From Parerythrobacter lutipelagi (GTDB lineage Bacteria > Pseudomonadota > Alphaproteobacteria > Sphingomonadales > Sphingomonadaceae), in NCBI RefSeq assembly GCF_005434975.1, contig NZ_SKCJ01000001.1:692001-756000 (forward strand): a DNA stretch of 64,000 nucleotides, written 5' to 3'. Within the stretch, counting starts at the first letter, position 1; each line of letters opens with the position of its first letter. Both the position numbers and the translations under genes were made by a program. Of the stretch, positions 35,704 through 44,865 are shown piece after piece. The notes under the pieces were generated by a model. The model searched no databases and was not told where the DNA came from. It saw only the letters and a list, made by a program, of their open reading frames with translations.

Positions 35704-36698
35704 AAGCCCTGCGCACCCACGCCACCGGTGGCCCGGAAACGCTGACCCTGGACGAAATCGATCCGCCGGCACCCGGCAAGGGAGAAGTGCTGGTCGATGT
35801 GAAAGCCTGCGCGATCAACTTTCCCGACACGTTGATCATTCGCGACCTGTACCAGTTCAAGCCGGAACGCCCTTTCGCACCGGGTGGTGAAATCGCTGGC
35901 GTGATCGAAGCGGTCGGCGAAGGGGTCGAAGGCTACAAGGTCGGCGACCGGGTGATGGCTGGGATCGGCAATGGCGGGCTGGCGGAAAAGGTCGTTGTCC
36001 CGGCTGGCCGGATGTTCCCCGTTCCCGATGGCGTGCCGTTCGAAAAAGCGGCATCTCTGCTGATGACCTACGGCACGACCATCCATGGCCTCAAGGACCG
36101 CGGCCATATCAAACAGGGCGACACTGTGCTCGTGCTCGGGGCGGCGGGCGGCGTCGGCCTGTCGGCGGTTGAACTGGCCAAGGCTTTCGGCGCGCGCGTG
36201 GTCGCCGCTGTTTCTTCCGAAGAGAAAGGCGAAGTCGCCCGCAAGGCCGGGGCGGACGAAGTCGTGATCTACCCCAAGGGTGAAATGGACAAGGCCGCTT
36301 CGAAGGAACTGGCCGGCGCGTTCAAGGCCGCTTGCGGCCCGGAAGGCGCCAATATTGTTTATGATATCGTCGGCGGGCAATATTCCGAACCCGCGCTTCG
36401 CTCCATAGCATGGGAGGGGCGCTTCCTCGTTGTCGGGTTCCCGGCCGGCATCGCGAAGATGCCGCTCAACCTGACTCTGCTCAAGAGCTGCGACATTGCC
36501 GGCGTATTCTGGGGCGCGTTTACCGCGCGCGAACCGGTCAAGTTCCGCGCGCAAGTCGAAGAGCTGTTCGACCTGATGAAGGCCGGCAAGATCGACCCGC
36601 TGGTCTCCGAAACCTTCCCCCTCGAGCGCGGCGGTGATGCCATCGCCAAGCTGGAAAGCAGGCAGGCGGTGGGCAAGCTGGTCGTCACAATGGACTGA
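35700..36698 (+). CDS. Quinone oxidoreductase-like zinc-independent MDR protein
   Basis: 332 residues of the medium-chain dehydrogenase/reductase fold: an N-terminal GroES-like part and a Rossmann part with the NADPH-binding loop [16 protein letters not shown] near residue 146. The catalytic zinc ligands of alcohol dehydrogenases are missing, so it is of the QOR/zeta-crystallin type, which reduces quinones or activated alkenes with NADPH. It is translationally coupled to leuD (ATGA), an unusual partner. Confidence 0.9.
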   Translation: MKALRTHATGGPETLTLDEIDPPAPGKGEVLVDVKACAINFPDTLIIRDLYQFKPERPFAPGGEIAGVIEAVGEGVEGYKVGDRVMAGIGNGGLAEKVVVPAGRMFPVPDGVPFEKAASLLMTYGTTIHGLKDRGHIKQGDTVLVLGAAGGVGLSAVELAKAFGARVVAAVSSEEKGEVARKAGADEVVIYPKGEMDKAASKELAGAFKAACGPEGANIVYDIVGGQYSEPALRSIAWEGRFLVVGFPAGIAKMPLNLTLLKSCDIAGVFWGAFTAREPVKFRAQVEELFDLMKAGKIDPLVSETFPLERGGDAIAKLESRQAVGKLVVTMD

Positions 36699-36779
36699 CC
36701 GGCGCACAATGCCGCTTGCCCGGGAGGGACGCGGCACCTATTTCAAGCACAGTGAATAGTTTCCTTTTGTGAGGGCCGA

Positions 36780-37103
36780 ATGACTGATTTCAAAGACCGT
36801 GAGCGCGCCGAAGAAGCCAAGTTTGCGATGGATGAGGACACCGCTTTCCGCGTTGCCGCGCGCCGTAACCGTTTGCTTGGTGCATGGGCTGCAGAGCTGA
36901 TGGGCCTGACCGAAGAAGAAGCCGACGCCTACAAGAAGGCCGTTGTTCAGGCCGATTTCGAGGAAGCCGGTGATGAAGACGTGATCCGCAAGGTGCTGGG
37001 CGATTTGACCGCTGCAGAATGCGATGTCAGCGAAGCCGACATCCGCGCCAAACTGGAAGAGTGCTCGATCGAAGCGCGTCGCCAGTTCATGAGCGAGGGC
37101 TGA
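36780..37103 (+). CDS. F1-ATPase inhibitor zeta subunit (DUF1476)
   Basis: 107 residues. The N-terminal inhibitory part (TDFKDRERAEEAKFAMDEDTAFRV) and the four-helix body with RRNRLLGAWAAELMG match the alphaproteobacterial zeta subunit, which blocks the F1Fo-ATPase in the hydrolysis direction. This gene is away from the atp operon, as in related organisms. A short gap separates it from the BolA gene, with which it may share a promoter. Confidence 0.93.
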   Translation: MTDFKDRERAEEAKFAMDEDTAFRVAARRNRLLGAWAAELMGLTEEEADAYKKAVVQADFEEAGDEDVIRKVLGDLTAAECDVSEADIRAKLEECSIEARRQFMSEG

Positions 37104-37107
37104 TCGG

Positions 37108-37350
37108 ATGCCGATGGCGGCAGAAGATATCGTCAGCATGATCGAAGCCGCTCTGCCCGGCGCAGAAGTGGAAATGCGCGATCTGGCCGGTGACAACGAT
37201 CACTGGGCAGCCAAGGTTGTTGCGCCGCAATTCGCGGGCAAAAGCCGGGTTCAGCAGCACAAGATGGTTTACGATGCGCTTGGCGGCAACATGGGCGGCA
37301 CCTTGCACGCCTTGCAACTGACGACGCAAGCCCCCACTTCCGACGCATAG
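37108..37350 (+). CDS. BolA family protein
   Basis: 80 residues, BolA/IbaG type. Recognised by the segment [14 protein letters not shown] near residues 49-62. BolA proteins pair with CGFS glutaredoxins and carry [2Fe-2S] clusters together; the next gene is one such glutaredoxin. It lies 4 nt after the zeta subunit gene, so the three genes probably form an operon. Confidence 0.9.
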   Translation: MPMAAEDIVSMIEAALPGAEVEMRDLAGDNDHWAAKVVAPQFAGKSRVQQHKMVYDALGGNMGGTLHALQLTTQAPTSDA

Positions 37351-37375
37351 ACGCAAACTGCCAGACGGAAATCCT

Positions 37376-37705
37376 ATGTCCGAGACCAACACCCGCATCG
37401 ACGAAATCGTCAAGAAGAACGATGTCGTCCTGTTCATGAAGGGAACCCCGCTGTTCCCGCAATGCGGCTTTTCCAGCCGTGCCGTCGCGATCCTCGATCA
37501 TTGCGGCGTCGCCTACGAAAGCGTGGACGTGCTGCAAGACATGGAAATCCGCCAGGGAATCAAGGCCTATTCCGACTGGCCGACCATCCCGCAGCTGTAT
37601 GTGAAGGGTGAATTCCTCGGCGGAAGCGACATCATGATGGAGATGTTCGAAGCGGGCGAACTCCAGACAGTCATGACCGAAAAAGGCGTCGCGAAAGCGG
37701 AGTAA
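37376..37705 (+). CDS. grxD: Monothiol CGFS glutaredoxin
   Basis: 109 residues. The active Cys is residue 30 in the motif PQCGFSS. Grx4-type glutaredoxins bind a [2Fe-2S] cluster with glutathione and transfer it, often with BolA. The [14 protein letters not shown] segment (TVP-type cis-Pro loop) follows as expected. It ends the operon; a perfect terminator lies just downstream. Confidence 0.95.
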   Translation: MSETNTRIDEIVKKNDVVLFMKGTPLFPQCGFSSRAVAILDHCGVAYESVDVLQDMEIRQGIKAYSDWPTIPQLYVKGEFLGGSDIMMEMFEAGELQTVMTEKGVAKAE

Positions 37706-37730
37706 CCCGGTCAGTCCGAGACCACAAAGA

Positions 37731-37770
37731 AAGGCCCGGTTCGTGTTGCACGAACCGGGCCTTCTTTTTT
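37731..37770 (+). terminator. Rho-independent terminator after grxD
   Basis: A near-perfect 15-bp stem (AAGGCCCGGTTCGTG / CACGAACCGGGCCTT) with a 3-nt loop and a C followed by TTTTTT. It is the strongest terminator in the window. The remaining ~230 nt before the Nudix gene hold no convincing feature beyond a probable promoter. Confidence 0.95.
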
Positions 37771-38000
37771 CGGGTCGGGCAACCCGGGAGACCGTGGGTT
37801 GCACCTGTTATCGAGGACCAATCGATATGTGTTACAATATGCAGGACGCGTGCCAGAACTTTTGAACCGCAGTTTTCCGCGCTCTGCAGTGGTTAACAGG
37901 AATTGGCCGAGCTGGCAGTTGTAAAACTTTCCGACGGCCCGGATCAAGTGCCGGCGCATGACGCTTGGCAAAAGCGGGGCGCTGGGCCAAACACCTAAGC

Positions 38001-38792
38001 ATGGCAGAACACGAAATACACCCAGGCGCGAACGCCGATGGCATTCCCGCTGCAACCGTCGTGGTCTTTCGCCGCGCCGGGGATGGCGGGCCGCCAGAAT
38101 TGCTGATGGTAACCCGGTCGCGCAGCATGACCTTTGCCGGCGGTGCCGCTGTGTTCCCGGGCGGTAGGGTGGACCCGGCGGATTACGATCTCGCCAGTGC
38201 CACCGCCAGCGATCTGCCGCATGACGAAGTCGCTCATCGCATCGCCGCCATTCGCGAAACGCTGGAAGAGACCGGGCTTGCGATCGGCCTGAAGGGCGCG
38301 ATTGATGCCGCTGCGGCACAAAAGGCGCGGGCACTGCTGCTGGAGGACGGCGCCATCGCGCCTGTGCTTGAGGCAATGGGCTGGACGCTTCAGATCGACG
38401 CAGTGCTGCCGTTTGCGCGCTGGTTTCCCAAGAACGAGCGCATTCCGCGCGTGTTCGACACGCGCTTCTACCTCGCCGATCTTGGAACGGGCGCGGTCGA
38501 TATCGCAGTCGACGAAACCGAGAACACGAAACTGTTCTGGATCACCGCACAAGGCGCGCTCGATGCCGCAGAGCGCGGCGACCTCTCCGTAATCTATCCC
38601 ACGCGGCGCAATCTCGAACGGCTGGCGCAATTCGGCAGTTTTGCCCGCGCAGCAGAAGATTGCGCCCGCTTCCCGGTAAAAACGATCGCACCTTTCCTGT
38701 CGGTCGAAGGCGAGCAACGCTGGCTGCGCATACCGGACGATGCGGGCTATCCGATCACCGGCGAGCCGCTGGATGACGTGATGCGCGGGTGA
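38001..38792 (+). CDS. Nudix hydrolase (NUDT19-like)
   Basis: 263 residues. The Nudix box is interrupted by an insertion as in NUDT19/NudL relatives: VFPGGRVDPAD is followed, about 40 residues later, by AIRETLEETGLAIG, the RExxEExG catalytic helix. This fold is known for hydrolysing CoA or nucleotide diphosphate derivatives. I use the ATG at 38001. Substrate unknown. It is the last typical chromosomal gene before the tRNA-Arg patch. Confidence 0.88.
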   Translation: MAEHEIHPGANADGIPAATVVVFRRAGDGGPPELLMVTRSRSMTFAGGAAVFPGGRVDPADYDLASATASDLPHDEVAHRIAAIRETLEETGLAIGLKGAIDAAAAQKARALLLEDGAIAPVLEAMGWTLQIDAVLPFARWFPKNERIPRVFDTRFYLADLGTGAVDIAVDETENTKLFWITAQGALDAAERGDLSVIYPTRRNLERLAQFGSFARAAEDCARFPVKTIAPFLSVEGEQRWLRIPDDAGYPITGEPLDDVMRG

Positions 38793-38849
38793 TTGCCACC
38801 GCCGCTGCAACGCAAGCCTCCTGGCGGGCACCTCGGCCGAATGAATCAA

Positions 38850-38865
38850 TTGGCGCGCCCGGCAG
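38850..38865 (-). repeat. 16-nt copy of the tRNA-Arg 3' end
   Basis: TTGGCGCGCCCGGCAG is identical to the plus-strand view of the tRNA-Arg(TCT) 3' end at 40838-40853 (plus the preceding T) and lies in the same orientation, about 2 kb away. Such a copy is the usual trace of integration at a tRNA gene. It marks the likely distal boundary of the patch. Confidence 0.6.
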
Positions 38866-38967
38866 ACAAAGATTGGAAGCTGCCTGCCCGGCGTCAGGAG
38901 GCATCGAGCGATAGCCGAATTTCAGCTGTTGAGTGGAAAGCGGACCGCATTCCTCGGCACCCGAAAC

Positions 38968-39660
38968 TCAGCTTTCGCGCCTGGCGAAATGCCGCTCGTT
39001 CTCTTGTGCGAACATGGCCTTGATCGCATCCCCGTCGGACGGCTCCTCCGCCAATGTTTCCGGGTCCCACTGATGACGTTCGGTCTCGAAAAAGTCGCCA
39101 TCATAGATGTGGATACCGCCGGTGAAGCGTTGAAGCGGGTTGGTAACGGAATGGATCGCGTTTGAAGGCAGGTATGCGATATCACCTTCGAACAAGCAGT
39201 TGGCTTCATAGGCCTCTATGCCGTCGTCACTCCGTCGCCACAGGATGTTGTCCTCGCGCCCGGTATAGATGCCGATCAGAGCCTTCATCATATGGTCGTG
39301 TGGCAGGAGATTCATCTGCGGCGTCCAGTGCGCTGCAAATATGGTGAAGTCCGGCGAGGAGTACATAACATCGAGGCCTGCCTTGGTTGGACCGCCAAGA
39401 GCTCTCAGCACAGCATGATGATCCTTGAGCTCAGCGGCCAGAACCTCGCCAACGGCTTCCATGCCCTGAGCGCGGTGAGCCCTCACGCAGTCCTCAACAA
39501 AGCGGTCGCGGTCGAATGCGCGCTGGCGGGTTCTCGGTTTCCGGTCGTCCGTTGTTTCCATCGAAAATGCTCTCCTCGCCGACGCCGCGGCCAAGACTGC
39601 GGTCCCTTGCGCCAGCATGGCTCTGCGCGAAATGGCAGAGGTGGTCTTGTGCCCAATCAT
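38968..39660 (-). CDS. Exported cupin-like protein
   Basis: 230 residues. The N-terminus (SRRAMLAQGTAVLAAASARRAFS) has a twin-Arg-like SRRxxL motif and a hydrophobic stretch, so it may be a Tat substrate. The body has a cupin/cysteine-dioxygenase-like set of residues: LLPHDHMMKALIGIYTGRED, then GDIAYLPSNAIHSVTNP, with His residues and a Glu able to bind iron. I infer a small-thiol or other metal-dependent dioxygenase-like fold, not a proven reaction. It diverges from the HxlR gene; lower GC suggests acquisition. Confidence 0.6.
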   Translation of the reverse strand: MIGHKTTSAISRRAMLAQGTAVLAAASARRAFSMETTDDRKPRTRQRAFDRDRFVEDCVRAHRAQGMEAVGEVLAAELKDHHAVLRALGGPTKAGLDVMYSSPDFTIFAAHWTPQMNLLPHDHMMKALIGIYTGREDNILWRRSDDGIEAYEANCLFEGDIAYLPSNAIHSVTNPLQRFTGGIHIYDGDFFETERHQWDPETLAEEPSDGDAIKAMFAQENERHFARRES

Positions 39661-39764
39661 GAAGGCAAGGATAAGGCGCCAGCACGTGCCGGCTAGTCAC
39701 ATATCTGGACCGGTCATCGCCATTTGTCGCCAGCTGTGACAATGTAAAGCTGGAGGGAATGCCC

Positions 39765-40454
39765 ATGCCATCCCAATTTGGCCAGTTCTGCCCCGTTGCC
39801 CTGGCATCCGAAGTGCTGACGCAAAAATGGATGCTGTTGATTCTTCGCGAGCTCAATGCGGGGGCCACCCGCTTCAACGAAATCCGCCGGGGAGTTCCAC
39901 GCATCTCTGCCACGCTGTTGAAGCAGCGGCTGCTCCAACTCGAAAGCGCTGGAATTGTTTCGCGAAGACCGTTCGGTCCCGATGGGCATGAAGAGTACAT
40001 CCTGACTGAGGCCGGATCGGAATTGAAACCTATACTTTCGGCTGTAGGAACCTGGGGCCAACGCTGGGCGCGGGACATTGAGAAGGAAGACCTTGATCCG
40101 GCCTGGCTGGTTTGGGCCATGCACCGGCGGATCGACACGGCGGCCATGCCCAAGGGCCGGACCGTGCTCGCACTTTACTTCAGGGACGCCCCGAAAGACC
40201 ACCGCTTGTTCTGGCTTGTTTGCGAACACCCTCGCGTTGACGTCTGCATCAAGCCTCCCGGGTTCGATGATACCCTTCGCATCGAGACCGATGTAAGGAC
40301 GATGGCTGAAATCTGGCGTGGCATTCGCCCAATTGGCGAGGCCCTGTCGGAAGGAAGCTTGATTATTGAGGGACCCTCAACCTTAGTTGGGCTGGCGCCC
40401 CGATGGTTTCTGCTGAGCGTTTTTGCCGGGATCAAGCGCGCTGCTGGACATTAA
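39765..40454 (+). CDS. HxlR family transcriptional regulator with C-terminal SCP2-like domain
   Basis: 229 residues. The N-terminal winged helix has the HxlR pattern FCPVALASEVLTQKWMLLILRELN with a Cys, followed by RFNEIRRGVPRISATLLKQRLLQLE. The C-terminal ~120 residues look like an SCP2 sterol-carrier-like domain (PPGFDDTLRIETD, LIIEGPSTLVG). Family members respond to reactive aldehydes or quinones through that Cys. Start at 39765 because GGAGG is 8 nt upstream. It is divergent from the cupin gene and a likely local regulator. Confidence 0.82.
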   Translation: MPSQFGQFCPVALASEVLTQKWMLLILRELNAGATRFNEIRRGVPRISATLLKQRLLQLESAGIVSRRPFGPDGHEEYILTEAGSELKPILSAVGTWGQRWARDIEKEDLDPAWLVWAMHRRIDTAAMPKGRTVLALYFRDAPKDHRLFWLVCEHPRVDVCIKPPGFDDTLRIETDVRTMAEIWRGIRPIGEALSEGSLIIEGPSTLVGLAPRWFLLSVFAGIKRAAGH

Positions 40455-40603
40455 ACGCAATTGGGCCGTCGCCACGCTGTCGGCCTTTGGGTCGTTAGCG
40501 GACTATCCATCAGCGGGTGCTACGCTGCTCATTGGTTCGCCGGATGTCCCTGCAAGGCAATTCACGAATCCTGAAATTCTGCCGACATGCGGAATTGACG
40601 CGT

Positions 40604-40854
40604 GGCAGGATTGTCCTCGTCGCTGCGCTCCTCGTTCATCTGCGCGCCTGCGGCGCTCCAAATCCGAACAAGCTTCATGCCTTTAGGGCCCACCACCCGA
40701 CCCTGCGGGCCGGTTGGCGCGCCCGGCAGGACTGTCCTCGTCGCTGCGCTCCTCGTTCTTCTCCTCAGCCTGCGGCTGCTCCGAATCCGAACAAGCTTCA
40801 TGCCTTTGGGGCCCACCACCCGGCCCTGCGGGCCGGTTGGCGCGCCCGGCAGGA
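40604..40854. repeat. Two tandem ~122-nt repeats ending in a tRNA-Arg 3'-end copy
   Basis: A unit starting GGCAGGA-TGTCCTCG begins at 40604 and 40725, and its beginning recurs at 40848 inside the tRNA-Arg gene (spacings 121 and 123 nt). Copies differ mainly in the middle. Each contains the AAGCTTCATGCCTTT stretch and ends in TTGGCGCGCCCGGCAGG, the tRNA 3' end. Open frames read across the units are repetitive and not genes. The 150 nt to the left (40455-40603) hold nothing recognisable. Confidence 0.8.
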
Positions 40855-40914
40855 CTCGAACCTGCTACCTCAAGATTAGAAGTCTCGCGCTCTATCCAGA
40901 TGAGCTACGGGCGC
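40838..40914 (-). tRNA. tRNA-Arg (anticodon TCT)
   Basis: 77 nt including an encoded CCA. Minus strand: acceptor GCGCCCG pairs with CGGGCGC, discriminator G; anticodon stem CGAGA/TCTTG with loop CTTCTAA gives anticodon TCT (Arg, AGA codon); T arm GCAGGTTCGAGTCCTGC. The 3' end is also the source of the repeats next to it and of the 16-nt copy at 38850. Confidence 0.95.
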
Positions 40915-40975
40915 GCGCCGGATGCGGCCATACCGTGCTTTGCGCCGCTCGCAAATGGCGATAAGTGCTGCTTCC

Positions 40976-41734
40976 ATGGAAAGCCCTTTACAACGTATCG
41001 ACACAAGCAGCACCAAGCAGCGCCGCTTCCGGTATTTCGATATCGTGATGGCGGCGTTTGTCGCCATCCTGCTGCTGTCGAACGTAATCGGCGCAGCGAA
41101 ACTGTCCGCCGTCGAAGTGGCATGGTGGCCGCAGGGCTGGTGGCCCGCACCGGAGGGGGCCTTCATTTTCGGCGCGGGCATCCTCTTTTTCCCGGTCAGT
41201 TATGTGATCGGAGACATCCTGACCGAGGTTTACGGCTACCAGCGCGCGCGGCGGTGCATCTGGGTCGGCTTTGCCGCGATGGTCTTCATGGCGTTCATGT
41301 CGTTCGTCGTGGTGGCGCTCCCCCCGGCGGATAGCTGGGACGGTCAGGCGGCCTATGAAAGCGTTTTCGGGCAGGTTCCGCGGATTGTCCTTGCTTCGAT
41401 CCTGGCGTTCTGGGCCGGCGAATTCGTCAACGCATTCGTGCTCGCGAAGATGAAAGTGTGGACCGCCGGCAAAGCGCTGTGGAGCCGGACGATCGGCTCC
41501 ACGGTGTTCGGCCAGGCGGTGGACAGTGCAATCTTCTATCCGGTCGCGTTTCTTGGCGTGTGGGACACGCGCGACGTGCTGCTGGTGATGGTCACCAACT
41601 GGGCTTTGAAGGTCTTGTGGGAGGCTGTGCTGACGCCGGTTACCTATCTCGTGGTGAGCAAGCTCAAGCGGGCGGAGGGGATCGATATCTACGACACCGG
41701 GACCAATTTCTCCCCCTTCGCAAAATCGGAATAG
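40976..41734 (+). CDS. Queuosine-precursor transporter family (YhhQ-like)
   Basis: 252 residues from the ATG at 40976 (another at 40955 would add seven). About six hydrophobic helices. The segments GAGILFFPVSYVIGDILTEVYGY and SAIFYPVAFLG match the YhhQ/QPTR family, which imports queuosine precursors such as preQ0 or preQ1. It shows no link to neighbouring genes. A bidirectional terminator separates it from the TonB receptor gene. Confidence 0.88.
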   Translation: MESPLQRIDTSSTKQRRFRYFDIVMAAFVAILLLSNVIGAAKLSAVEVAWWPQGWWPAPEGAFIFGAGILFFPVSYVIGDILTEVYGYQRARRCIWVGFAAMVFMAFMSFVVVALPPADSWDGQAAYESVFGQVPRIVLASILAFWAGEFVNAFVLAKMKVWTAGKALWSRTIGSTVFGQAVDSAIFYPVAFLGVWDTRDVLLVMVTNWALKVLWEAVLTPVTYLVVSKLKRAEGIDIYDTGTNFSPFAKSE

Positions 41735-41758
41735 AGCAAGTACCCCTGCGCCAAACGG

Positions 41759-41790
41759 AAAAGGCCGGGCGTGATGGCCCGGCCTTTCCC
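41759..41790. terminator. Bidirectional terminator between the transporter and the TonB receptor
   Basis: A stem AAAGGCCGGGC / GCCCGGCCTTT with a 6-nt loop, an A-rich left side and TTTCCCTTGTT on the right, between convergent genes. It can serve both strands. Confidence 0.85.
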
Positions 41791-41810
41791 TTGTTACGCC
41801 GATTGGTGGA

Positions 41811-44729
41811 TCAGAAATCGATACCGACCGCGATACCATAGCGGCGCGGGTCGAGCGTAAAGATGTTGGTGAACAGGCCCGAAGAAGCATCGGTGACATA
41901 CAGGCCCGTGGTCGAGTTGCTGTCGAAGATGTTCTGTACGAAGGCCCTGGCATACCACTGCCTGTCCGGACCGTTCAGCTGGATTTGCGCATTCGCCTGA
42001 ACGAATGGCTCCAACCGGTTGACCCGGCCGTTGAACACATTGCCGTATTGCTCACCGGTGAAGGCCACATCGAAGCGCGGGACCAAAGACATCCCGTTAT
42101 CGAAATCATAGGTGTATTGCGCACCCACCGAGGCTTTCATCTCAGGCGCCTGCGGCAGCTTGTTGCCTTTCAGGTTCACTTGTACGCCCGGGCTGAGGAC
42201 GTTGATCGGACCGAAAAGCGCCGCCGCAGGTCCAGCTGCCGCATTGGCAAGGTTCTGGCAGATACTGAACGCTCCGCGGGATGCGATGCCGCTATCCCCC
42301 GGGAAAGCCGTCGTGGGTCCCAACAATCCGGGTTGCCCGACGGCATTGCTGACGAAGTCATTGACGAAATTGACAAATGCATTCGCATTGTCGCCTTGCA
42401 CGGCGCACAGCGCACCATTGGTGATGTCCTTGATGATCACCGCATTCGGATCGCCGCCGCCCGGATCGCGCGGATTGGAGAAGAACTGGTCACCGGCAAC
42501 CTCGGCATTGAGATAGCTGAAGTTGATGTTGAACAGCCAGCGGTCGCTCGGCTGGATCAGCGATTCAAGTTCAAGGCCCCAGACATTGGCATCGATCGTA
42601 TCATTGACCGATGTCCGCGCGATAATGCGGCTGAGCTGCAGATCGCTGTATTTGTAGTAGAACGCGGTCGCGTTGAGCTGCAGCGCGCCGTTGGCGAAAG
42701 TGTTCTTCGAACCGATTTCAAACGCGTCGATCGATTCCGAACCGAAGCTGTCCGGCACAGCGAAAATCGGCTGCAGGGGCGGGTTGATCCCGCCCGATTT
42801 GTAGCCGCGCGAGTAGGATGCATAGAGCAGATTATCCGGCGAAATCTGGTAGTCGAGCACCACGCGGCCGGTAATCTCGTCGAATGCCACCGAACGCTGC
42901 TGAACCAGTTGATTGCCCGCAGTCCCGGGGTCCGCATCGAACGAACCAACGAACGGCGAGTCGAATGGATCGCCATCGTTGCTGTACGGGTTCAGGAAAC
43001 TCGCCAGAGTGGAACGCGCAGAGATCGCCTTCTTGTCATCGTTGTAGCGCAGGCCGGCTGTCAGCTTCAGGCTATCGGAGATGTCGAAATAGACCTCTCC
43101 GAAAATGCCGTAGCTTTCCAGCTTGAAGTCCTGCGTGTTGTTGCGGAAGAACGATGTCGCCAGATAGCTCGGCGGAAGACCGCCGCCCAGGCTGGTAAAC
43201 GAACCCAGCACACCGGTGATATAATCGATGGCAAAGGCATTCACGTAATAGCTGTTCTCCAGAACTTTGGAGTCAGCATAGATGCCGCCGAGCAGGAAGT
43301 TGAACGGACCATCGAAATCCGATGAAATGATCAGCTCCGCCGACCAGGATTCATTTTCCTGATTGGACCGGTCGAACTGGGTTCCGTCCGGGGTACAGAC
43401 CCGGAAGCCCTCGAATGCACCGCGATTGTCGAGCCGCGTGTCGGAAACACACAGATTGCCGTTACCATCGAACAAGGCATCGGTGATGGGTTGGAAATAG
43501 GATGCGACAGCTGGACCGACGACCAGCGGATTGGCGAAAGTATTCAACGTGCCGAAGGCAAGCGCAGCATTGGGGATTTCGCCCACGCCGAGGTTGTAGT
43601 CCTGCCGCGAGTCGACACTGGTTTCCTGGTACATGCCCGAGAGCCCGACGTTGATCGCGCCGAAATCATGCTCGATATGGGCCCAAATCTGCAATTCGTC
43701 GGCGAAATATTCCGGCGTGAACTGCGTGTTCACCGTCCGAACATCGGCAGGCTCCTGAAAATTCGCATAGGCGTCAGGGCCATACAGGCTGTTCAGACCG
43801 AAGGTTGACGGGATCCCGTTAATGGCGAGGAATTCGGATGAACCCAGCGTACCGGTAAAGGTCGAATTGGAATTGGTCTTGTCGAAATCGCGACGGTTGT
43901 TGAGACAGCCGAGCACGCCGGTGGGATCGCGCTGACACTGCTGCTTCTGAATCCGCAGACGATTGTCGTTTTCGCGGAAGTAGTAGCCCATCAGGTCGAT
44001 GGTCGTATCCGGGCCCGGTTCGAACCGCAGCGAGCCGCGGATGGCGTACATATCGCGGTCATCGATATCGTTGCCGTCGAACAGGTTGTTCGTGTAGCCG
44101 TCACGCTTGAGATAGAAGCCCGCCACACGTGCACCGATCGTCTCGCCGATCGGCACATTGATCATGCCCTTGGCCTTCATGCTGTTGTAATTGCCGTATT
44201 CGAATTCGGCCTTCCCGCCGAAACCGGACAGGTCGGGCTTGGCGCTGACCACATTGACCACGCCGGAAGTCGCATTTCGTCCGAACAGCGTGCCCTGCGG
44301 ACCGCGCAGGACTTCGATCCGCTCGAGATCGAAATATTCGGTCTCGAACAGCCGCGTGCCGAACAACGGTGCAGAGTTCAGATGGATGGCGGTCGCGCTG
44401 TCGCAGCTGACGCCGACGCAAAGATCGCCAATCCCGCGGATGGTGAAACTGGACGCGGTAAAGTTGCTCTTGGTGAAGGATACGTTCGGCAGGGTCAGCT
44501 GCAGATCGCTGGCGTTCTCGATTTGCTGCGCTTCGAGCGATTCGGCGGAGAATGCGCTAACCGCGATCGGAACCGCCTGCAGGCTTTCGGCCTGGCGCTG
44601 CGCGGTAACAACGATTTCACCGGGTTTGAAACGTGGTGCCGTTTCTGTGTCCGTTTCGTCCTGAGCGTATGCTGGAACGGCAAGCACGCAACCCGCGATG
44701 CCGGCAAGCAAGGTGGCCTTCACCCTCAT
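41811..44729 (-). CDS. TonB-dependent outer-membrane receptor
   Basis: 972 residues with a signal peptide (1-22). An N-terminal plug domain contains EIVVTAQRQAESLQAVPIAVS and the RIEVLRGPQGTLFGRNATSG motif typical of TonB-dependent receptors; the remainder is a long beta-barrel with many aromatic and Asn/Asp-rich loops, ending in a C-terminal Phe (GIAVGIDF). The ligand is unknown. Sphingomonads have many such receptors for plant or algal compounds. GAGAGGA lies upstream of the start. No transport partner is adjacent. Confidence 0.94.
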   Translation of the reverse strand: MRVKATLLAGIAGCVLAVPAYAQDETDTETAPRFKPGEIVVTAQRQAESLQAVPIAVSAFSAESLEAQQIENASDLQLTLPNVSFTKSNFTASSFTIRGIGDLCVGVSCDSATAIHLNSAPLFGTRLFETEYFDLERIEVLRGPQGTLFGRNATSGVVNVVSAKPDLSGFGGKAEFEYGNYNSMKAKGMINVPIGETIGARVAGFYLKRDGYTNNLFDGNDIDDRDMYAIRGSLRFEPGPDTTIDLMGYYFRENDNRLRIQKQQCQRDPTGVLGCLNNRRDFDKTNSNSTFTGTLGSSEFLAINGIPSTFGLNSLYGPDAYANFQEPADVRTVNTQFTPEYFADELQIWAHIEHDFGAINVGLSGMYQETSVDSRQDYNLGVGEIPNAALAFGTLNTFANPLVVGPAVASYFQPITDALFDGNGNLCVSDTRLDNRGAFEGFRVCTPDGTQFDRSNQENESWSAELIISSDFDGPFNFLLGGIYADSKVLENSYYVNAFAIDYITGVLGSFTSLGGGLPPSYLATSFFRNNTQDFKLESYGIFGEVYFDISDSLKLTAGLRYNDDKKAISARSTLASFLNPYSNDGDPFDSPFVGSFDADPGTAGNQLVQQRSVAFDEITGRVVLDYQISPDNLLYASYSRGYKSGGINPPLQPIFAVPDSFGSESIDAFEIGSKNTFANGALQLNATAFYYKYSDLQLSRIIARTSVNDTIDANVWGLELESLIQPSDRWLFNINFSYLNAEVAGDQFFSNPRDPGGGDPNAVIIKDITNGALCAVQGDNANAFVNFVNDFVSNAVGQPGLLGPTTAFPGDSGIASRGAFSICQNLANAAAGPAAALFGPINVLSPGVQVNLKGNKLPQAPEMKASVGAQYTYDFDNGMSLVPRFDVAFTGEQYGNVFNGRVNRLEPFVQANAQIQLNGPDRQWYARAFVQNIFDSNSTTGLYVTDASSGLFTNIFTLDPRRYGIAVGIDF

Positions 44730-44865
44730 AGTCCTCTCCCATGTTATGGCCGTCTGTTGCAGCCTGTAAGATGGAAGCTAAGCCAGTTGATGGGCATCTG
44801 GCAATAGGATTACGCAAAACACTGCGCTCAGGCGCGAATAATTAGCCGTTACCGCAGCTGTACGC

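Larger units (their letters stand above)
38850..40914. mobile_element. Candidate tRNA-Arg-associated accessory patch
   Basis: The stretch is bounded by the tRNA-Arg(TCT) gene at 40838-40914 and a 16-nt copy of its 3' end at 38850. It holds a cupin-like gene, a divergent HxlR regulator and ~122-nt tandem repeats derived from the tRNA end. The two genes are visibly lower in GC than their neighbours. No integrase or transposase is present, so it may be a decayed or non-autonomous insertion. The boundary assignment is inference. Confidence 0.5.

Noticed and set aside
40562-40819. 85-codon minus-strand frame in the tandem repeats
   Set aside because: It encodes the repeat unit twice and follows its period; no independent coding evidence.
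40604-40854. CRISPR array
   Set aside because: The repeats are ~122 nt, only two in number, and derive from a tRNA end; there are no short repeats with unique spacers and no cas genes.
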